The notes: generated by a model not told the origin, from the sequence alone. A DNA stretch of 64,000 nt from JBFONV01 sp040779335 (GCA_040779335.1 JBFONV010000001.1:930001-994000); one strand, 5' to 3'. Positions 35,478-45,268 are shown, counted from the first letter of the stretch. Translations and numbers: made by a program.

Positions 35478-35494
35478 AACTGGTCTAACTAGTT
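35478..35494. promoter_or_regulatory. FadR-like operator upstream of the lipase gene
   Basis: AACTGGTCTAACTAGTT agrees with the gammaproteobacterial FadR box (AACTGGTCnGACCAGTT type) at 15 of 17 positions and is nearly palindromic. It sits 4 bp before the -35 of the lipase promoter, i.e. about -55 to -39 from the predicted start, where a regulator would more likely activate than block. Confidence 0.7.
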
Positions 35495-35498
35495 AGTT

Positions 35499-35526
35499 TT
35501 GACAAAAATATTACAACAATTATTTT
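35499..35526 (+). promoter_or_regulatory. Promoter of the VolA-like lipase gene
   Basis: Perfect -35 TTGACA (35499-35504), 16-bp spacer, -10 TATTTT (35521-35526). The start codon is at 35587 with GGGGAGA ahead of it. Confidence 0.65.
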
Positions 35527-35586
35527 TGCTAAATTATTACCAGTTTAAATATATAAAAAGAAAAGACTAGTCCTCGGGGAGATATA

Positions 35587-38025
35587 ATGAAAAAGCTAGT
35601 TCTCAGTCTCGCAATTGCCAGCACACTTGGTTTAACTGCGTGTGACGATGAAACAATTAAAGACGTTCAACAGGAAGTGGCAGAGAATGGTAGCGCGGTA
35701 ACCGCATCAGCTCGTGTTATCTTTGACCCTTCAAACGGGGTTTTGTCGGTACCAAACGATTTACTTTTTTCTGGTAGCCAAGATGGAACATTAAATATTC
35801 CAGTTACAGATCCTACTAACGGTGGAGACCCATTTGTCGCATTAAATGCACTGGATGGTTGGTCGACGGTTAATCCTTTTGTATTGGGTATTGATTTCCC
35901 AGAAGGTACTGAACTTGACGGAAACAGTGTTTTTAATCCCGCTTCAGTTCGCATATTTGAAGCAACGATGGGCGGAGATTTAGTTGACGCTGACTGTAGT
36001 AGTGTTCAACGTGGTCTAGCATGCAAAATTGTTGGTGAATTAACGTTTGGTGTTGATTTTATCGCGCAAAAGTCTGGTCACAGTATAGCGGTAGTACCAT
36101 TAAAACCATTAAAAGGTAAAAGCACCTATCTATTAGCACTAACTAATAATATACAAGATACTAATGGCCGTGCTGTTGATGGCTCAACAACCTATGAGTT
36201 AGTGCGCCAAGACATTACGACTAAGCCATTAGGCAGTGAAGCGCAATTAGGCTTGCAAGCGGTTATCAATAGTTACGAAAAAGCCGTTACTTCTGCAGGT
36301 GTTGACAGCGAATCAATTATCTACACCTCGGCAATGACTACTCAGTCAACTATCGATGTTTTAGCGACGATTAAATCAGTGATGGCTGGCAATGCTCAGC
36401 TTGGCGTGGTGCCTACTATAGGCGTACAAGATACTGGTGCATCTGTTGCAGATATTCTTAATGGTGTTATTCCTGATAGTTTAGTGCCGTTATATTCCAC
36501 CGCAAATTATATGCAAGGCTCTATTACCTTACCTTATTATTTAGGTGTACCTACGGCTGAAAATCCTATGGCTCCAGTTAACGAATGGTGGACCAGTTTG
36601 TGTGATTCAGCAGCTATGCTTGCTGGTCTTGCCGCTGCTAACCCTGCGGCTATTCCTGAAAATCCTGTTAGCGTGAATGATGGTACTTGTATGGCAATCG
36701 CGCAAGCGGCAGGACTACCGGCTCCAGGCTTACGCGATTTAAGCACGGTGTTACCGCTAGATACTGAGCGTAACTTAACTAAATATAGCCCAGTGCCTGC
36801 ACCTAAAGCTATGACGCCATTGACTGTGCAGGTAACTACACCAGATATTTCACCTGTTACTGATGCGGTGCGTGCAAGTTTTGGTTTACCTGCTTTAACT
36901 GCGATGCCTGAAAATGGTTGGCCTGTGGTTATTTTGCAACATGGTATTACTTCTAAGAAAGAAGATATGTTGGCGGTAACGGGGATTTTGTCGACGTTTG
37001 GTTTTGCAACTGTCGCTATCGATCATCCACTACATGGTAGCCGCGGCTTTGATTTAAACCCTGCTGCAGAAGGTGATGAAATTAACGCATCAACAGTTTC
37101 AGCAACACATTATATGAACTTAGCAAGCCTGTTAACAACCCGTGATAATTTGCGTCAAAGTACCGCAGATATTCTTGGTTTGCGCTTTGGTTTGAACTTT
37201 TTAGGCGGTGTTGACTTAAATGGCAATCCAATTAAAGTTGATACAACTAACGTTCATTTTCTTGGCCATTCATTAGGTGCCATTACGGGGATTAATTTTA
37301 TGGCGCTTACTAATTCGCCGTTAAATCCTGCTATCGACCCAATGTTTAACGTTGTCTCTAACTCATTAGCGATGCCTGGTATTATGGTCGCTAACTTCTT
37401 AATGGAGTCTGGCGCATTTGGTGATGTGATCAAAGCAAGTTTAACGCTTGCGCAATCGACCGATTTTCAGGCGTTTGTTATTGCACAATATCCGCCATTG
37501 GCAGATGGTCAAGTACACAGTGCATCTGAAGCCGAGCTAGTGGGGGCTTATCGCATGTTTTATGATGCGCTATCACCAACTCAACAAGCTGGTTTAGAGG
37601 GGATCTTTGCTCAATTCGCATTCGCTGCGCAAACCGTGACTGATTCAGGCGACCCTATTAACTACATTGCTGCTATGGCCGCAACACAAACACCAACTCA
37701 CTTAATTGAAGTGGTCGGTAACGGTGTTGACAATCTATCTGATCAAGTGATACCAAATACAGTTTCTACCGCACCACTGGCTGGAACTGAAGGAGCCGTA
37801 GCTTTACTTGGGTTGTCAGGTGTTAGTGAAACATCGCAAGGCTCAGGTGCTGTTCGCTTCCTTGTTGGTCATCACGGTTCAATATTGAGCCCAAGTCCTC
37901 GTCCAGAAGCCTCAGATCCGGTAATGACTGGAAGAGCGACACAAGAGATGCAATCTCAAGTTGTTGGCTTCTTTGCAACAATGGGGCAGCTGATTCAAGT
38001 AACAGATACTGATATTGTTTACTAG
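35587..38025 (+). CDS. VolA/Pla-1/cef-family surface phospholipase
   Basis: 812 residues. Lipoprotein signal with lipobox GLTAC (Cys19), followed by an N-terminal beta-rich region and an alpha/beta-hydrolase core with oxyanion HGITSKKED and nucleophile elbow GHSLGAITG (Ser562). The catalytic His is probably in FLVGHHGSI near residue 760. Family members include the Vibrio VolA lipoprotein, a surface-exposed lysophospholipase that works with FadL, so this one likely cleaves phospholipids for fatty acid uptake. The upstream FadR-like box and the nearby fadD support that role. Two similar Ala/Pro-rich loops (about 340-385) are lineage variations. Confidence 0.92.
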   Translation: MKKLVLSLAIASTLGLTACDDETIKDVQQEVAENGSAVTASARVIFDPSNGVLSVPNDLLFSGSQDGTLNIPVTDPTNGGDPFVALNALDGWSTVNPFVLGIDFPEGTELDGNSVFNPASVRIFEATMGGDLVDADCSSVQRGLACKIVGELTFGVDFIAQKSGHSIAVVPLKPLKGKSTYLLALTNNIQDTNGRAVDGSTTYELVRQDITTKPLGSEAQLGLQAVINSYEKAVTSAGVDSESIIYTSAMTTQSTIDVLATIKSVMAGNAQLGVVPTIGVQDTGASVADILNGVIPDSLVPLYSTANYMQGSITLPYYLGVPTAENPMAPVNEWWTSLCDSAAMLAGLAAANPAAIPENPVSVNDGTCMAIAQAAGLPAPGLRDLSTVLPLDTERNLTKYSPVPAPKAMTPLTVQVTTPDISPVTDAVRASFGLPALTAMPENGWPVVILQHGITSKKEDMLAVTGILSTFGFATVAIDHPLHGSRGFDLNPAAEGDEINASTVSATHYMNLASLLTTRDNLRQSTADILGLRFGLNFLGGVDLNGNPIKVDTTNVHFLGHSLGAITGINFMALTNSPLNPAIDPMFNVVSNSLAMPGIMVANFLMESGAFGDVIKASLTLAQSTDFQAFVIAQYPPLADGQVHSASEAELVGAYRMFYDALSPTQQAGLEGIFAQFAFAAQTVTDSGDPINYIAAMAATQTPTHLIEVVGNGVDNLSDQVIPNTVSTAPLAGTEGAVALLGLSGVSETSQGSGAVRFLVGHHGSILSPSPRPEASDPVMTGRATQEMQSQVVGFFATMGQLIQVTDTDIVY

Positions 38026-38039
38026 CAATTAGTTATGGT

Positions 38040-38066
38040 AAAAAGCCCTCTACGGAGGGCTTTTTT
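38040..38066 (+). terminator. Terminator after the lipase gene
   Basis: Stem AAAAAGCCCTC/GAGGGCTTTTT, loop TACG, then T's. Confidence 0.95.
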
Positions 38067-38183
38067 AGTTTTAGTGTTTGAGCCACTCATCTTAAGTCGA
38101 CATCAATGAGATTGGTCTCAGTGAAAAATAGTGTAGAATTGTCGATGATTTTTTGAAAATAAAACTATCTCAGGAGAGAAAAC

Positions 38184-39218
38184 TTGGAGTTCATGTACGA
38201 ATACGGCTTATTTCTGGCCAAAACAATTACATTTGTCTTAGCGGTTATTGCCATCATAGTGGCTATTGCCGCTTCTGCAATGAAACAAAAGCAGAAAAAA
38301 GGTGATTTGGAAATTACTGATTTGTCTGAAATGTATGAAGAGACAGAGCAAGACATGATCCATCACTTGTTGTCAAAAGAACAGTTAAAGAAAAAAGAAA
38401 AAGAAGATAAAAAACACGCTAAAGAAAAAGCTAAGCAAGAAAAAGATAAGGCAAGTACAGATGCTGGCTCTCGGTTGTTTGTAGTGGACTTTAAAGGCAG
38501 TATTGATGCCAAAGAAGTAACTTCTTTGCGAGAAGAAATTTCAGCAATATTGATGGTTGCTACCCCAGAAGATGAAGTATTTGTCCGTTTGGAAAGTGGT
38601 GGCGGTATGGTTCACGGCTATGGTTTGGCTTCATCACAGTTAGACAGGGTGCGCCAACAAAATATTCCTTTAACTGTTTCTGTTGATAAGGTTGCCGCAA
38701 GTGGTGGCTATATGATGGCTTGTGTTGCTAATAAAATCATATCAGCTCCGTTTGCAATACTGGGCTCAATAGGGGTTATAGCGCAATTACCTAACTTTAA
38801 TAAACTCCTGAAAAAAAATAATATAGAGTTTGAACAGTTAACGGCCGGCGAATATAAACGCACCTTGACTATGTTTGGTGAGAATACCAACAAAGGACGT
38901 GAAAAATTTATTGAAGAACTCGAAGAAACTCATGTACTTTTTAAAGATTTCGTTGGTGGTCATCGTCCAAGCTTAGATATTAGTAAAGTGGCGACGGGTG
39001 AACATTGGTTTGGTACTAAGGCCAAAGAACTTGGTTTAGTTGATGAAATTAAAACCAGTGATGATTACTTGCAAGCGGCCAGTAAAGAGAAAAAGGTGTT
39101 AGCCATTAAATATGTGTTACATAAAGGATTAGCGGAAAAGTTCTCGAAAGCGATATCACTTTCTGCAGAAAATATAATTGGTAAAATTTGGCAAAATAAC
39201 CGTATTTTTCCAAGTTAA
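38184..39218 (+). CDS. sohB: SohB, S49-family inner membrane protease
   Basis: 344 residues starting at TTG (38184), matching E. coli SohB's beginning (MELLSEYGLFLAK; here MEFMYEYGLFLAK), with CAGGAGAG 6 bp upstream. One N-terminal membrane segment (about 8-30), a Lys/Glu-rich charged linker (65-95), then the S49 domain with the catalytic Ser in KVAASGGYM and the Lys in AGEYKRTLTMFGEN. It is a periplasmic-facing protease related to signal peptide peptidase SppA. Monocistronic between a terminator and tpm. Confidence 0.95.
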   Translation: MEFMYEYGLFLAKTITFVLAVIAIIVAIAASAMKQKQKKGDLEITDLSEMYEETEQDMIHHLLSKEQLKKKEKEDKKHAKEKAKQEKDKASTDAGSRLFVVDFKGSIDAKEVTSLREEISAILMVATPEDEVFVRLESGGGMVHGYGLASSQLDRVRQQNIPLTVSVDKVAASGGYMMACVANKIISAPFAILGSIGVIAQLPNFNKLLKKNNIEFEQLTAGEYKRTLTMFGENTNKGREKFIEELEETHVLFKDFVGGHRPSLDISKVATGEHWFGTKAKELGLVDEIKTSDDYLQAASKEKKVLAIKYVLHKGLAEKFSKAISLSAENIIGKIWQNNRIFPS

Positions 39219-39294
39219 CATTTAAAGGAGACGAAACTTTGCGTTACGTTTTCATTACCAATTAACGCAGTACTACCTGAGTGGACATTAAATA

Positions 39295-39945
39295 ATGGAT
39301 GCTAAATTTTGGCACAATTGCTGGGAACAAAATAGTTTAGGGTTTCATCAAGAACAGGTTCATCCATTCTTGATTAAGTATTTCGATACTAACCTGCTAC
39401 CAAGTGATAAGCATGTGCTGGTGCCATTGTGTGGTAAATCATTGGATATGGTCTGGCTCGCTGAGCGCATGGCAGTATCGGGCGCTGAACTTAGCAACAT
39501 TGCCTGCAGAGATTTTTTTGAGGAAAAGTCTCTGCCTTATCAACAAGAGATTATTGATGAATTTAATCGGTTTAATTTCGACCAATTAACGCTATGGCAA
39601 GGAGACTTTTTCAAGTTAACCCCTGCAATGTTGGCACCTGTGGATTGGATATATGATCGGGCTGCGTTAATTGCTCTACCAAAAGCAATGCAGCAGCAAT
39701 ATGTTGAGCACTTGAGTTTGTTTATCGCTAAGCAAACCAAGATGATGTTGATCACTTTAGAGTTTCCTGAAAGTGAACTCAGCGGCCCGCCATTTCCGGT
39801 ATTCGAAACTGACATTAAGCGATTATTTGCTGATTTTAATGTTGAATGTATTGCATCGCATCAGTTGAAAGATAAGCAGTTTGCGCAACGCAAGTTTAAT
39901 GTTAGTTCTTTGACTGAGCGTTTATATTTGATCAGCCGCCAGTAA
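39295..39945 (+). CDS. tpm: Thiopurine S-methyltransferase family protein
   Basis: 216 residues, typical length. SAM-binding block VLVPLCGKSLDMVWLAE, the start FWHNCWEQNSLGFHQEQVHPFL, and WIYDRAALIALP are characteristic of bacterial Tpm enzymes, which methylate thiopurines and, in several species, selenium or tellurium compounds. The ATG at 39295 has no strong ribosome binding site (GTGGACATT is the nearest). It follows sohB by 76 bp and ends at a shared terminator. Confidence 0.93.
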   Translation: MDAKFWHNCWEQNSLGFHQEQVHPFLIKYFDTNLLPSDKHVLVPLCGKSLDMVWLAERMAVSGAELSNIACRDFFEEKSLPYQQEIIDEFNRFNFDQLTLWQGDFFKLTPAMLAPVDWIYDRAALIALPKAMQQQYVEHLSLFIAKQTKMMLITLEFPESELSGPPFPVFETDIKRLFADFNVECIASHQLKDKQFAQRKFNVSSLTERLYLISRQ

Positions 39946-39981
39946 GCAGATAACAATTATCATCCACCAAATATTAATAAA

Positions 39982-40015
39982 AAAGGACGCATACTTATTA
40001 AAAATAGCGTCCTTT
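39982..40015. terminator. Bidirectional hairpin between tpm and the symporter gene
   Basis: AAAGGACGC/GCGTCCTTT, 9 bp with a 16-nt AT-rich loop; A/T runs flank it on both sides. Confidence 0.75.
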
Positions 40016-40046
40016 ATTTATCTAAATATCTGTTATACCAATTAAA

Positions 40047-41387
40047 TTAATTTTCTTTTAAATGGTGAAAGTCAATTTCTTCTATTTCACTGCCAGCTTT
40101 AGGATTATGATAAGTTTCTAAAGAGAGTTGTTTTTCCGATTTACCAACGACGAGAGTGACCATCGAATCTCCAGTAACATTAACTGCTGTGCGCGTCATA
40201 TCAAGAATGCGGTCAACACCAATGATCATGCCAATACCTTCAACCGGCAAACCGACTTGGTCAAGTACCATGGCTAACATGATCAAACCAACTCCAGGGA
40301 CACCTGCAGTACCTATTGATGCTAACGTTGCCGTAAGAATAACCATCAAGTAATCAGAGATTGAAAGGTCAACATTAAATACTTGTGCGATAAATACAGT
40401 CGCAACCCCTTGCATGATTGCCGTGCCATCCATATTAACCGTTGAGCCAAGCGGGATGGTAAAAGAGGCAATAGAGTTGTTTACTCCCATTTTTTTAGTA
40501 GCGGTTTCTAATGTTACCGGGATACTGGCATTGCTGCTGGCCGTAGAAAAAGCAAATAGCGCGGTAGCACGCATCTTTTTCAAAAATATCAGCGGGTTGA
40601 GCCCCGTTAATAGTTTTAAAATAATTGGGTAGGTAAAAAGTCCGTGGACAAGTAACGCGAAAAGCACTACTAAGAAGTACTTGAGTAGGTTGCCAAAAGT
40701 ATCGATAGACATATCAGTAAATACCGTGGCCATTAAGAAAAACACTCCATACGGCGCTAAATTCATCAAAATAGTGACTAGGCGCATAATGACTTCATTG
40801 AGATCTTCAAATACCTTCGCTAAACGCTCTCCCGGAGCACCCGAAAGCGCCATAGCAATACCAAATAGCAGCGCAAATACGATCACTTGTAACATATTCC
40901 CCTTGGCAAACGCTTCAAATGGGTTGCTGGGGAACATCTGAATAAACACTTGTGCTAGTGAAGGGGCTTCACGACCAGTAAAAGTTGTATTAGGCACCAT
41001 ATTAACCCCTTCGCCAGGGCTAATGAGTAATGCCAGTGACATCGCAAAGCTAATTGCTATCGCGGTTGTCATTATGTATAACACAATCGCTTTGCCGCCA
41101 ATACGTCCCAATTTTGTCGTATCTTTTAAGGAGCAAGTACCACAAATAAGCGATACAAAAACAAGCGGAACAACCAGCATTTGCAAGCAGGCAACAAATA
41201 TTTGTCCACCAGCAGTAAAGACGCCATCGACGAAAAAACCTCTTAGGGATAGATCGGTGACATATAACGGAATAATAAAGTCACTACCATCAGGCATCAG
41301 TAGCCTAAATATCTGCCCGATAATAATACCGGCAATCATGCCGATGATAATACGCGTTGTTAAATTTGTTGCTTGTTTTCCGCTCAT
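40047..41387 (-). CDS. Dicarboxylate/amino acid:cation symporter (DAACS/SLC1 family)
   Basis: 446 residues, eight or more membrane helices and two re-entrant loops. The Ser-rich hairpin is FAFSTASSNASIPVTLE, and the NMDGT motif lies in GSTVNMDGTAIMQG; TRTAVNVTGDSM completes the substrate site. Members move C4-dicarboxylates, glutamate/aspartate or serine/threonine with Na+ or H+; the Arg in MTRTAVNVTGD (where glutamate transporters keep an Arg) favours acidic substrates. Monocistronic, divergent from the Big-domain lipoprotein. Confidence 0.93.
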   Translation of the reverse strand: MSGKQATNLTTRIIIGMIAGIIIGQIFRLLMPDGSDFIIPLYVTDLSLRGFFVDGVFTAGGQIFVACLQMLVVPLVFVSLICGTCSLKDTTKLGRIGGKAIVLYIMTTAIAISFAMSLALLISPGEGVNMVPNTTFTGREAPSLAQVFIQMFPSNPFEAFAKGNMLQVIVFALLFGIAMALSGAPGERLAKVFEDLNEVIMRLVTILMNLAPYGVFFLMATVFTDMSIDTFGNLLKYFLVVLFALLVHGLFTYPIILKLLTGLNPLIFLKKMRATALFAFSTASSNASIPVTLETATKKMGVNNSIASFTIPLGSTVNMDGTAIMQGVATVFIAQVFNVDLSISDYLMVILTATLASIGTAGVPGVGLIMLAMVLDQVGLPVEGIGMIIGVDRILDMTRTAVNVTGDSMVTLVVGKSEKQLSLETYHNPKAGSEIEEIDFHHLKEN

Positions 41388-41582
41388 AATTTATATGTTC
41401 TTATTAGCTATATATTGAGGTGATATTTGAAGATATATCTAGCCTACCAATAAATAGATGAATTAAAAACTGAATTATTGAAGGTTTTTGCATAAGTTAG
41501 TCACCTTTTTCTTGTTTATCAGTTAAGATAAAAGTAGTTTGATTCATATATTTGATAATAAGAAGATCAGGGAGATGCTTTT

Positions 41583-44090
41583 ATGGGCTTACTTCGACGC
41601 TTAAGTTATGTAATGTTACTTACTGTTTTCGTTGGGTGTGGTGGTGGTAGTTTGGGTACTGACACTGACACTGGCGGTGGTGGCTCTGATGAAGCCAAAA
41701 CGATATCTTTGGCTATTAGTACGACTGATGTTACTGGTCAGAACCCCGGGATTATCAGCGCAACTGTTAAACAAGGTAATGCGGTTGTTTCTGGCGAGGT
41801 GGTTACGTTTAGTACTAGTATAGGAGCTTTGTCTCCAAGTGATGGTACGGCACTTACTGACTCTAGCGGTGTTGCAACTATGGTTGTTACTGCTGGCAGT
41901 GTTAGAGGCGCTGGTACCGTTACCGCTTCTCTTGCGTCAGGCGAAGAGTCAGCGATTAGTTTTGCTACACAAGGAGATGATATTGGTGTTGTTGGTGATA
42001 TCAGTATTTCTCTGCAACTTGTCGATTTATCAGGAAACACTACTGATACCATCACTTCCTCTAAACCAGGCAAAGTGATTGCTACCGTTAACGGTATTAC
42101 TTCTCCTGTTATTGTCACCTTTGCCACAGATAAAGGTGAGATTCCTGTTCCTACTATAGTGACTGATGATAATAACCAAGCCCAAGTAGATATACTTGCC
42201 GGTGCTGACGTTGGTGCGGGGACTATAACCGCGTCTATTGTTAGTGGTGAATTTGGCACTAAATTGGTTACTATTGGCGCCTCAAATGTCTTTATGGGCA
42301 GTGGCACTCCTTTTGTTGAAGACGTTGCCGATATTAGCTTATCAACAATTTCAGCCGGTGGCACAACCGTTGTATCAGTAACGATTATCGATGACCAAGG
42401 TAATTTATATACTGAGCCAGTTGATGTTAATTTCTCGTCTCGCTGTACTAGTTTAGCAACGCCTTCGGCAACACTTAGTAGCCCAGTAACGACATCAAAT
42501 GGCACAGCGACCAGTACCTACTTAGCAAAAGGTTGCGTCGGCGATGATACTATTAGTGCTACGGCTAATGCTGGTGGTATTAATTTATCCGCAACTGGCG
42601 TGGTAAATGTTTTACCCGCTGACGTCGGCAGTATCGAATTTGTTTCTGCAACCCCTGAAAATATTACTATTTTAGGTACAGGTAGTGTCGGTGGCTCTGA
42701 AAGTTCAACCGTAGTCTTTAGAGTGCTTGATACCAATAGTAATCCGGTGAATAACCAAGTGGTGAATTTTGCTTTAAATACCAATGTTGGCGGTATTGAA
42801 TTAATTCCTGATAGCGCAACTACTGATAATAACGGTTTGGTACAAACGGTTATTAATTCTGGTACAGTTGCTACCAGTGTGAGAGTGCGCGCGACCATAG
42901 ATGGCAGCGATCCACAAATATCTTCTCAATCAAGTTTACTGGTAGTATCTACTGGTATTCCAGATCAAGATAGTTTCAGTCTATCAGCAAATATTCTTAA
43001 TCCTGAAGGCTGGAGCGTTGATGGTAAGGAAGTTGAAGTAACCGCACGCTTGGCAGATGCCTTTAACAACCCTGTTCCTGATGGTACCGCAGTAAGCTTT
43101 ACTACTGAAGGTGGTCGTATTGAAGACTCATGTGTTACGGTGAAAGGAAGTTGTACGGTTATATGGAATAGTCAAAACACTCGACCTGAGGGGCGCCAGC
43201 TTACTCACCAAGGGTGCTCATTTGGTGCCGATAATAATGATACTATTGAGTGCGCTGAAGTCTGGAATACTTTAGGACAAAAATATGGTGGTCGTGCAAC
43301 TATCCTTGCAACCGTTATTGGTGAAGAGTCGTTTGCTGATTTAAATGGCAACGGTCGCTTTGATGCTTCTGAAACAACAGTATTTGCAGGCACGGATATC
43401 AGTGGCCAACCTTACGATTTAAAAGAAGCCTTTGTTGATCATAACGAAGATGGTTTTTATAACCCAGATCCAACTGAAAATGAAATGGCACCTGTTGACC
43501 CGAATGACGCGGACAGTGGTATATTAGAAGAGTTTGCAGATTTCAATGTTGATGGCTCCTTTACCCAAAATGATGGTAAATATAACGGCGTATTGTGTTC
43601 TATTCCAGCACATGATGGTTGCTCCGATCAAAAATCTTTAAATGTACGTGGCAACTTGGTACTAATAATGTCTGGTAGTAATGCTTTCTATACCATTAAT
43701 TCAACTAGTGATGCAGTGAGTGAGTATTGGGACCATGATAACGACCCATTAACCGAAGAAGTTAATGATCCGATTAATCCTAATTTAGACTCAACTGATA
43801 ATACTGTATACATAGCTGGGGAAAATGTTGGTTCAGCCAGTGTAGTCATAGCTGATTTACACAATCAACCTATGCCGGCTGGGACTATAATAACCTTTAC
43901 TTCGACGGTGGGGTCGGTACAAGGTAGTAGCACTTTTGTTTGGCCGAATGATAATCATAATGGCGGTAGCTTATTCGGGGTATCAATTAAAGGTGAAAAA
44001 GAGCCTAAATCAGGCAATTTAATTATTGAAGCAACGAGTCCTGATGGTGTTATTACCGCATTTTCAGCAATAAGTATTGTTATTCAGTAG
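41583..44090 (+). CDS. Big_1/Ig-like domain lipoprotein with calcium-binding motifs
   Basis: 835 residues. A lipobox FVGC (Cys near 19), then a Gly/Thr/Asp-rich linker (GGGSLGTDTDTGGGGSD), then at least four tandem Ig-like (invasin/Big_1 type) domains over about residues 40-470 with the recurrent VTDDNNQAQVDILAG, LTDSSGVATMVVTAG and TTDNNGLVQTVINSG segments. A further Ig domain at 475-560 is followed by three EF-hand-like loops: DLNGNGRFDASE (585), DHNEDGFYNPDP (619) and DFNVDGSFTQND (653), then a last Ig domain. No catalytic domain. Such surface or periplasmic lipoproteins probably act as spacers or adhesins. Repeats make its size variable among strains. Confidence 0.85.
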   Translation: MGLLRRLSYVMLLTVFVGCGGGSLGTDTDTGGGGSDEAKTISLAISTTDVTGQNPGIISATVKQGNAVVSGEVVTFSTSIGALSPSDGTALTDSSGVATMVVTAGSVRGAGTVTASLASGEESAISFATQGDDIGVVGDISISLQLVDLSGNTTDTITSSKPGKVIATVNGITSPVIVTFATDKGEIPVPTIVTDDNNQAQVDILAGADVGAGTITASIVSGEFGTKLVTIGASNVFMGSGTPFVEDVADISLSTISAGGTTVVSVTIIDDQGNLYTEPVDVNFSSRCTSLATPSATLSSPVTTSNGTATSTYLAKGCVGDDTISATANAGGINLSATGVVNVLPADVGSIEFVSATPENITILGTGSVGGSESSTVVFRVLDTNSNPVNNQVVNFALNTNVGGIELIPDSATTDNNGLVQTVINSGTVATSVRVRATIDGSDPQISSQSSLLVVSTGIPDQDSFSLSANILNPEGWSVDGKEVEVTARLADAFNNPVPDGTAVSFTTEGGRIEDSCVTVKGSCTVIWNSQNTRPEGRQLTHQGCSFGADNNDTIECAEVWNTLGQKYGGRATILATVIGEESFADLNGNGRFDASETTVFAGTDISGQPYDLKEAFVDHNEDGFYNPDPTENEMAPVDPNDADSGILEEFADFNVDGSFTQNDGKYNGVLCSIPAHDGCSDQKSLNVRGNLVLIMSGSNAFYTINSTSDAVSEYWDHDNDPLTEEVNDPINPNLDSTDNTVYIAGENVGSASVVIADLHNQPMPAGTIITFTSTVGSVQGSSTFVWPNDNHNGGSLFGVSIKGEKEPKSGNLIIEATSPDGVITAFSAISIVIQ

Positions 44091-44106
44091 TGCTGTAGCC
44101 ACTAAC

Positions 44107-44134
44107 AAAAAAAGCTCCTATAAGGAGCTTTTTT
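44107..44134. terminator. Bidirectional terminator
   Basis: Stem AAAAAAGCTCCT/AGGAGCTTTTTT, 3-nt loop, shared by the lipoprotein gene and the convergent arginase-family gene. Confidence 0.95.
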
Positions 44135-44158
44135 ATTGTCTAAAATTAGCTAGGTAAG

Positions 44159-45268
44159 TTAGCGTTTAGCCATTTCCTTGATCAGAAAAGCAGAGATATC
44201 ACCGCCTACTTTTAACGTTGTTTCCGCGCTTTCTGCGCCGCGTCCTGAACTATCAGTAAAAGGAGCTATCTCCATCATATCAGCACCAGTGATAGGGCAA
44301 ACTTTAGCAAGTGCTTGTAATATTTCCATCGCTTCATCTGGATATAAACCATCTGGCTCTGGTGTTCCAGTTGCTGATGCATAACTGTCATCAATGGCAT
44401 CTATATCAAAACTAACGTAAAGCTCGTCAATCTTTTCAGCTTTGAGCTGTGCAACGATATTCTCAATAATTGGCGTAACTCCCTGCTCACGTATTTCATG
44501 GGCCCAATGTTGTTTAACGCCAAAGGTGTTTTCCCAGTGAGACTTGGGTTTGCCGCTTGAGCGAATCCCTAGTTGAATTAAATGGCTATGATCGTTTAAA
44601 TCATCCAATATATGTGTACACCAAGAACCAAAACATAAATCAATCCCTAAACGCTCAATTAATAAGTCGGTATGAGCATCAAAGTGAATAATAGCAGCAC
44701 GGATACCTTGGGCTTTTTTCGCTTGTAAGTACGCTTTGGTTAATGGGTAACTAACCGAATGGTCGCCGCCGATGCCAAAAATACCTTTTTCAGGGAACTG
44801 AGCGTAAAAATCGTGAAGAACATCTTCCGTGATGGTTAACGGACTTACCGCGTAGGCGCTACTATCGTCTTGATATAGCGCTTTTCGGCAATTAGCTAAG
44901 GTTGCATCGTTTAAGTATTTATCATGCAGTAAATGAGGGATAACGCGCACGTCACCTAAATCAAAGGCTTTTACTTCCGGATGTTGTTCTAATAAAGTAG
45001 AACGTACAAATAAAGGTCCCCAGTTAGCACCGCGTAAAATTCCGCCACCACAATCCGATGCTATACCTAATACAACTGCGTTAGAACCAGTCGCTAAGTT
45101 ATCTAGAGATGCTTTCCATAAATTTTCTACATTATTAGCTTGACCGAAAATAGCTTGATGTAAACGCTCTTTACGTTCTTTGGCCGTATTAACAGTAAAG
45201 ACTCCATTACCAGGAGGGCAAAGGCAATTTTCTAGTTTATCTTTAAATTCAGTCCACGATGTTGTCAT
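44159..45268 (-). CDS. Arginase/agmatinase-family ureohydrolase
   Basis: 369 residues. The binuclear manganese ligands are present: GIGGDHSVS, IHFDAHTDL and VSFDIDAIDDSYA; the C-terminal Glu-containing GADMMEIAPFTD also fits. An N-terminal extension of about 60 residues (Cys-rich LENCLCPPGNG) precedes the core, making it longer than agmatinase (about 306). Substrate specificity (arginine, agmatine, formiminoglutamate or a guanidino acid) cannot be read from the sequence, and no hut or speA genes are adjacent. Monocistronic; start is an ATG at 45268. Confidence 0.88.
   Translation of the reverse strand: MTTSWTEFKDKLENCLCPPGNGVFTVNTAKERKERLHQAIFGQANNVENLWKASLDNLATGSNAVVLGIASDCGGGILRGANWGPLFVRSTLLEQHPEVKAFDLGDVRVIPHLLHDKYLNDATLANCRKALYQDDSSAYAVSPLTITEDVLHDFYAQFPEKGIFGIGGDHSVSYPLTKAYLQAKKAQGIRAAIIHFDAHTDLLIERLGIDLCFGSWCTHILDDLNDHSHLIQLGIRSSGKPKSHWENTFGVKQHWAHEIREQGVTPIIENIVAQLKAEKIDELYVSFDIDAIDDSYASATGTPEPDGLYPDEAMEILQALAKVCPITGADMMEIAPFTDSSGRGAESAETTLKVGGDISAFLIKEMAKR

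Noticed and set aside
40030..40050. ATACCAATTAAATTAAT segment resembling ends of short Alteromonadales repeats
   Set aside because: Too short and AT-rich to distinguish from background; no second copy found nearby.
41738..42505. 255-codon minus-strand ORF inside the Big-domain gene
   Set aside because: Low-complexity Val/Pro/Ser-rich translation produced by the repeats of the plus-strand gene.
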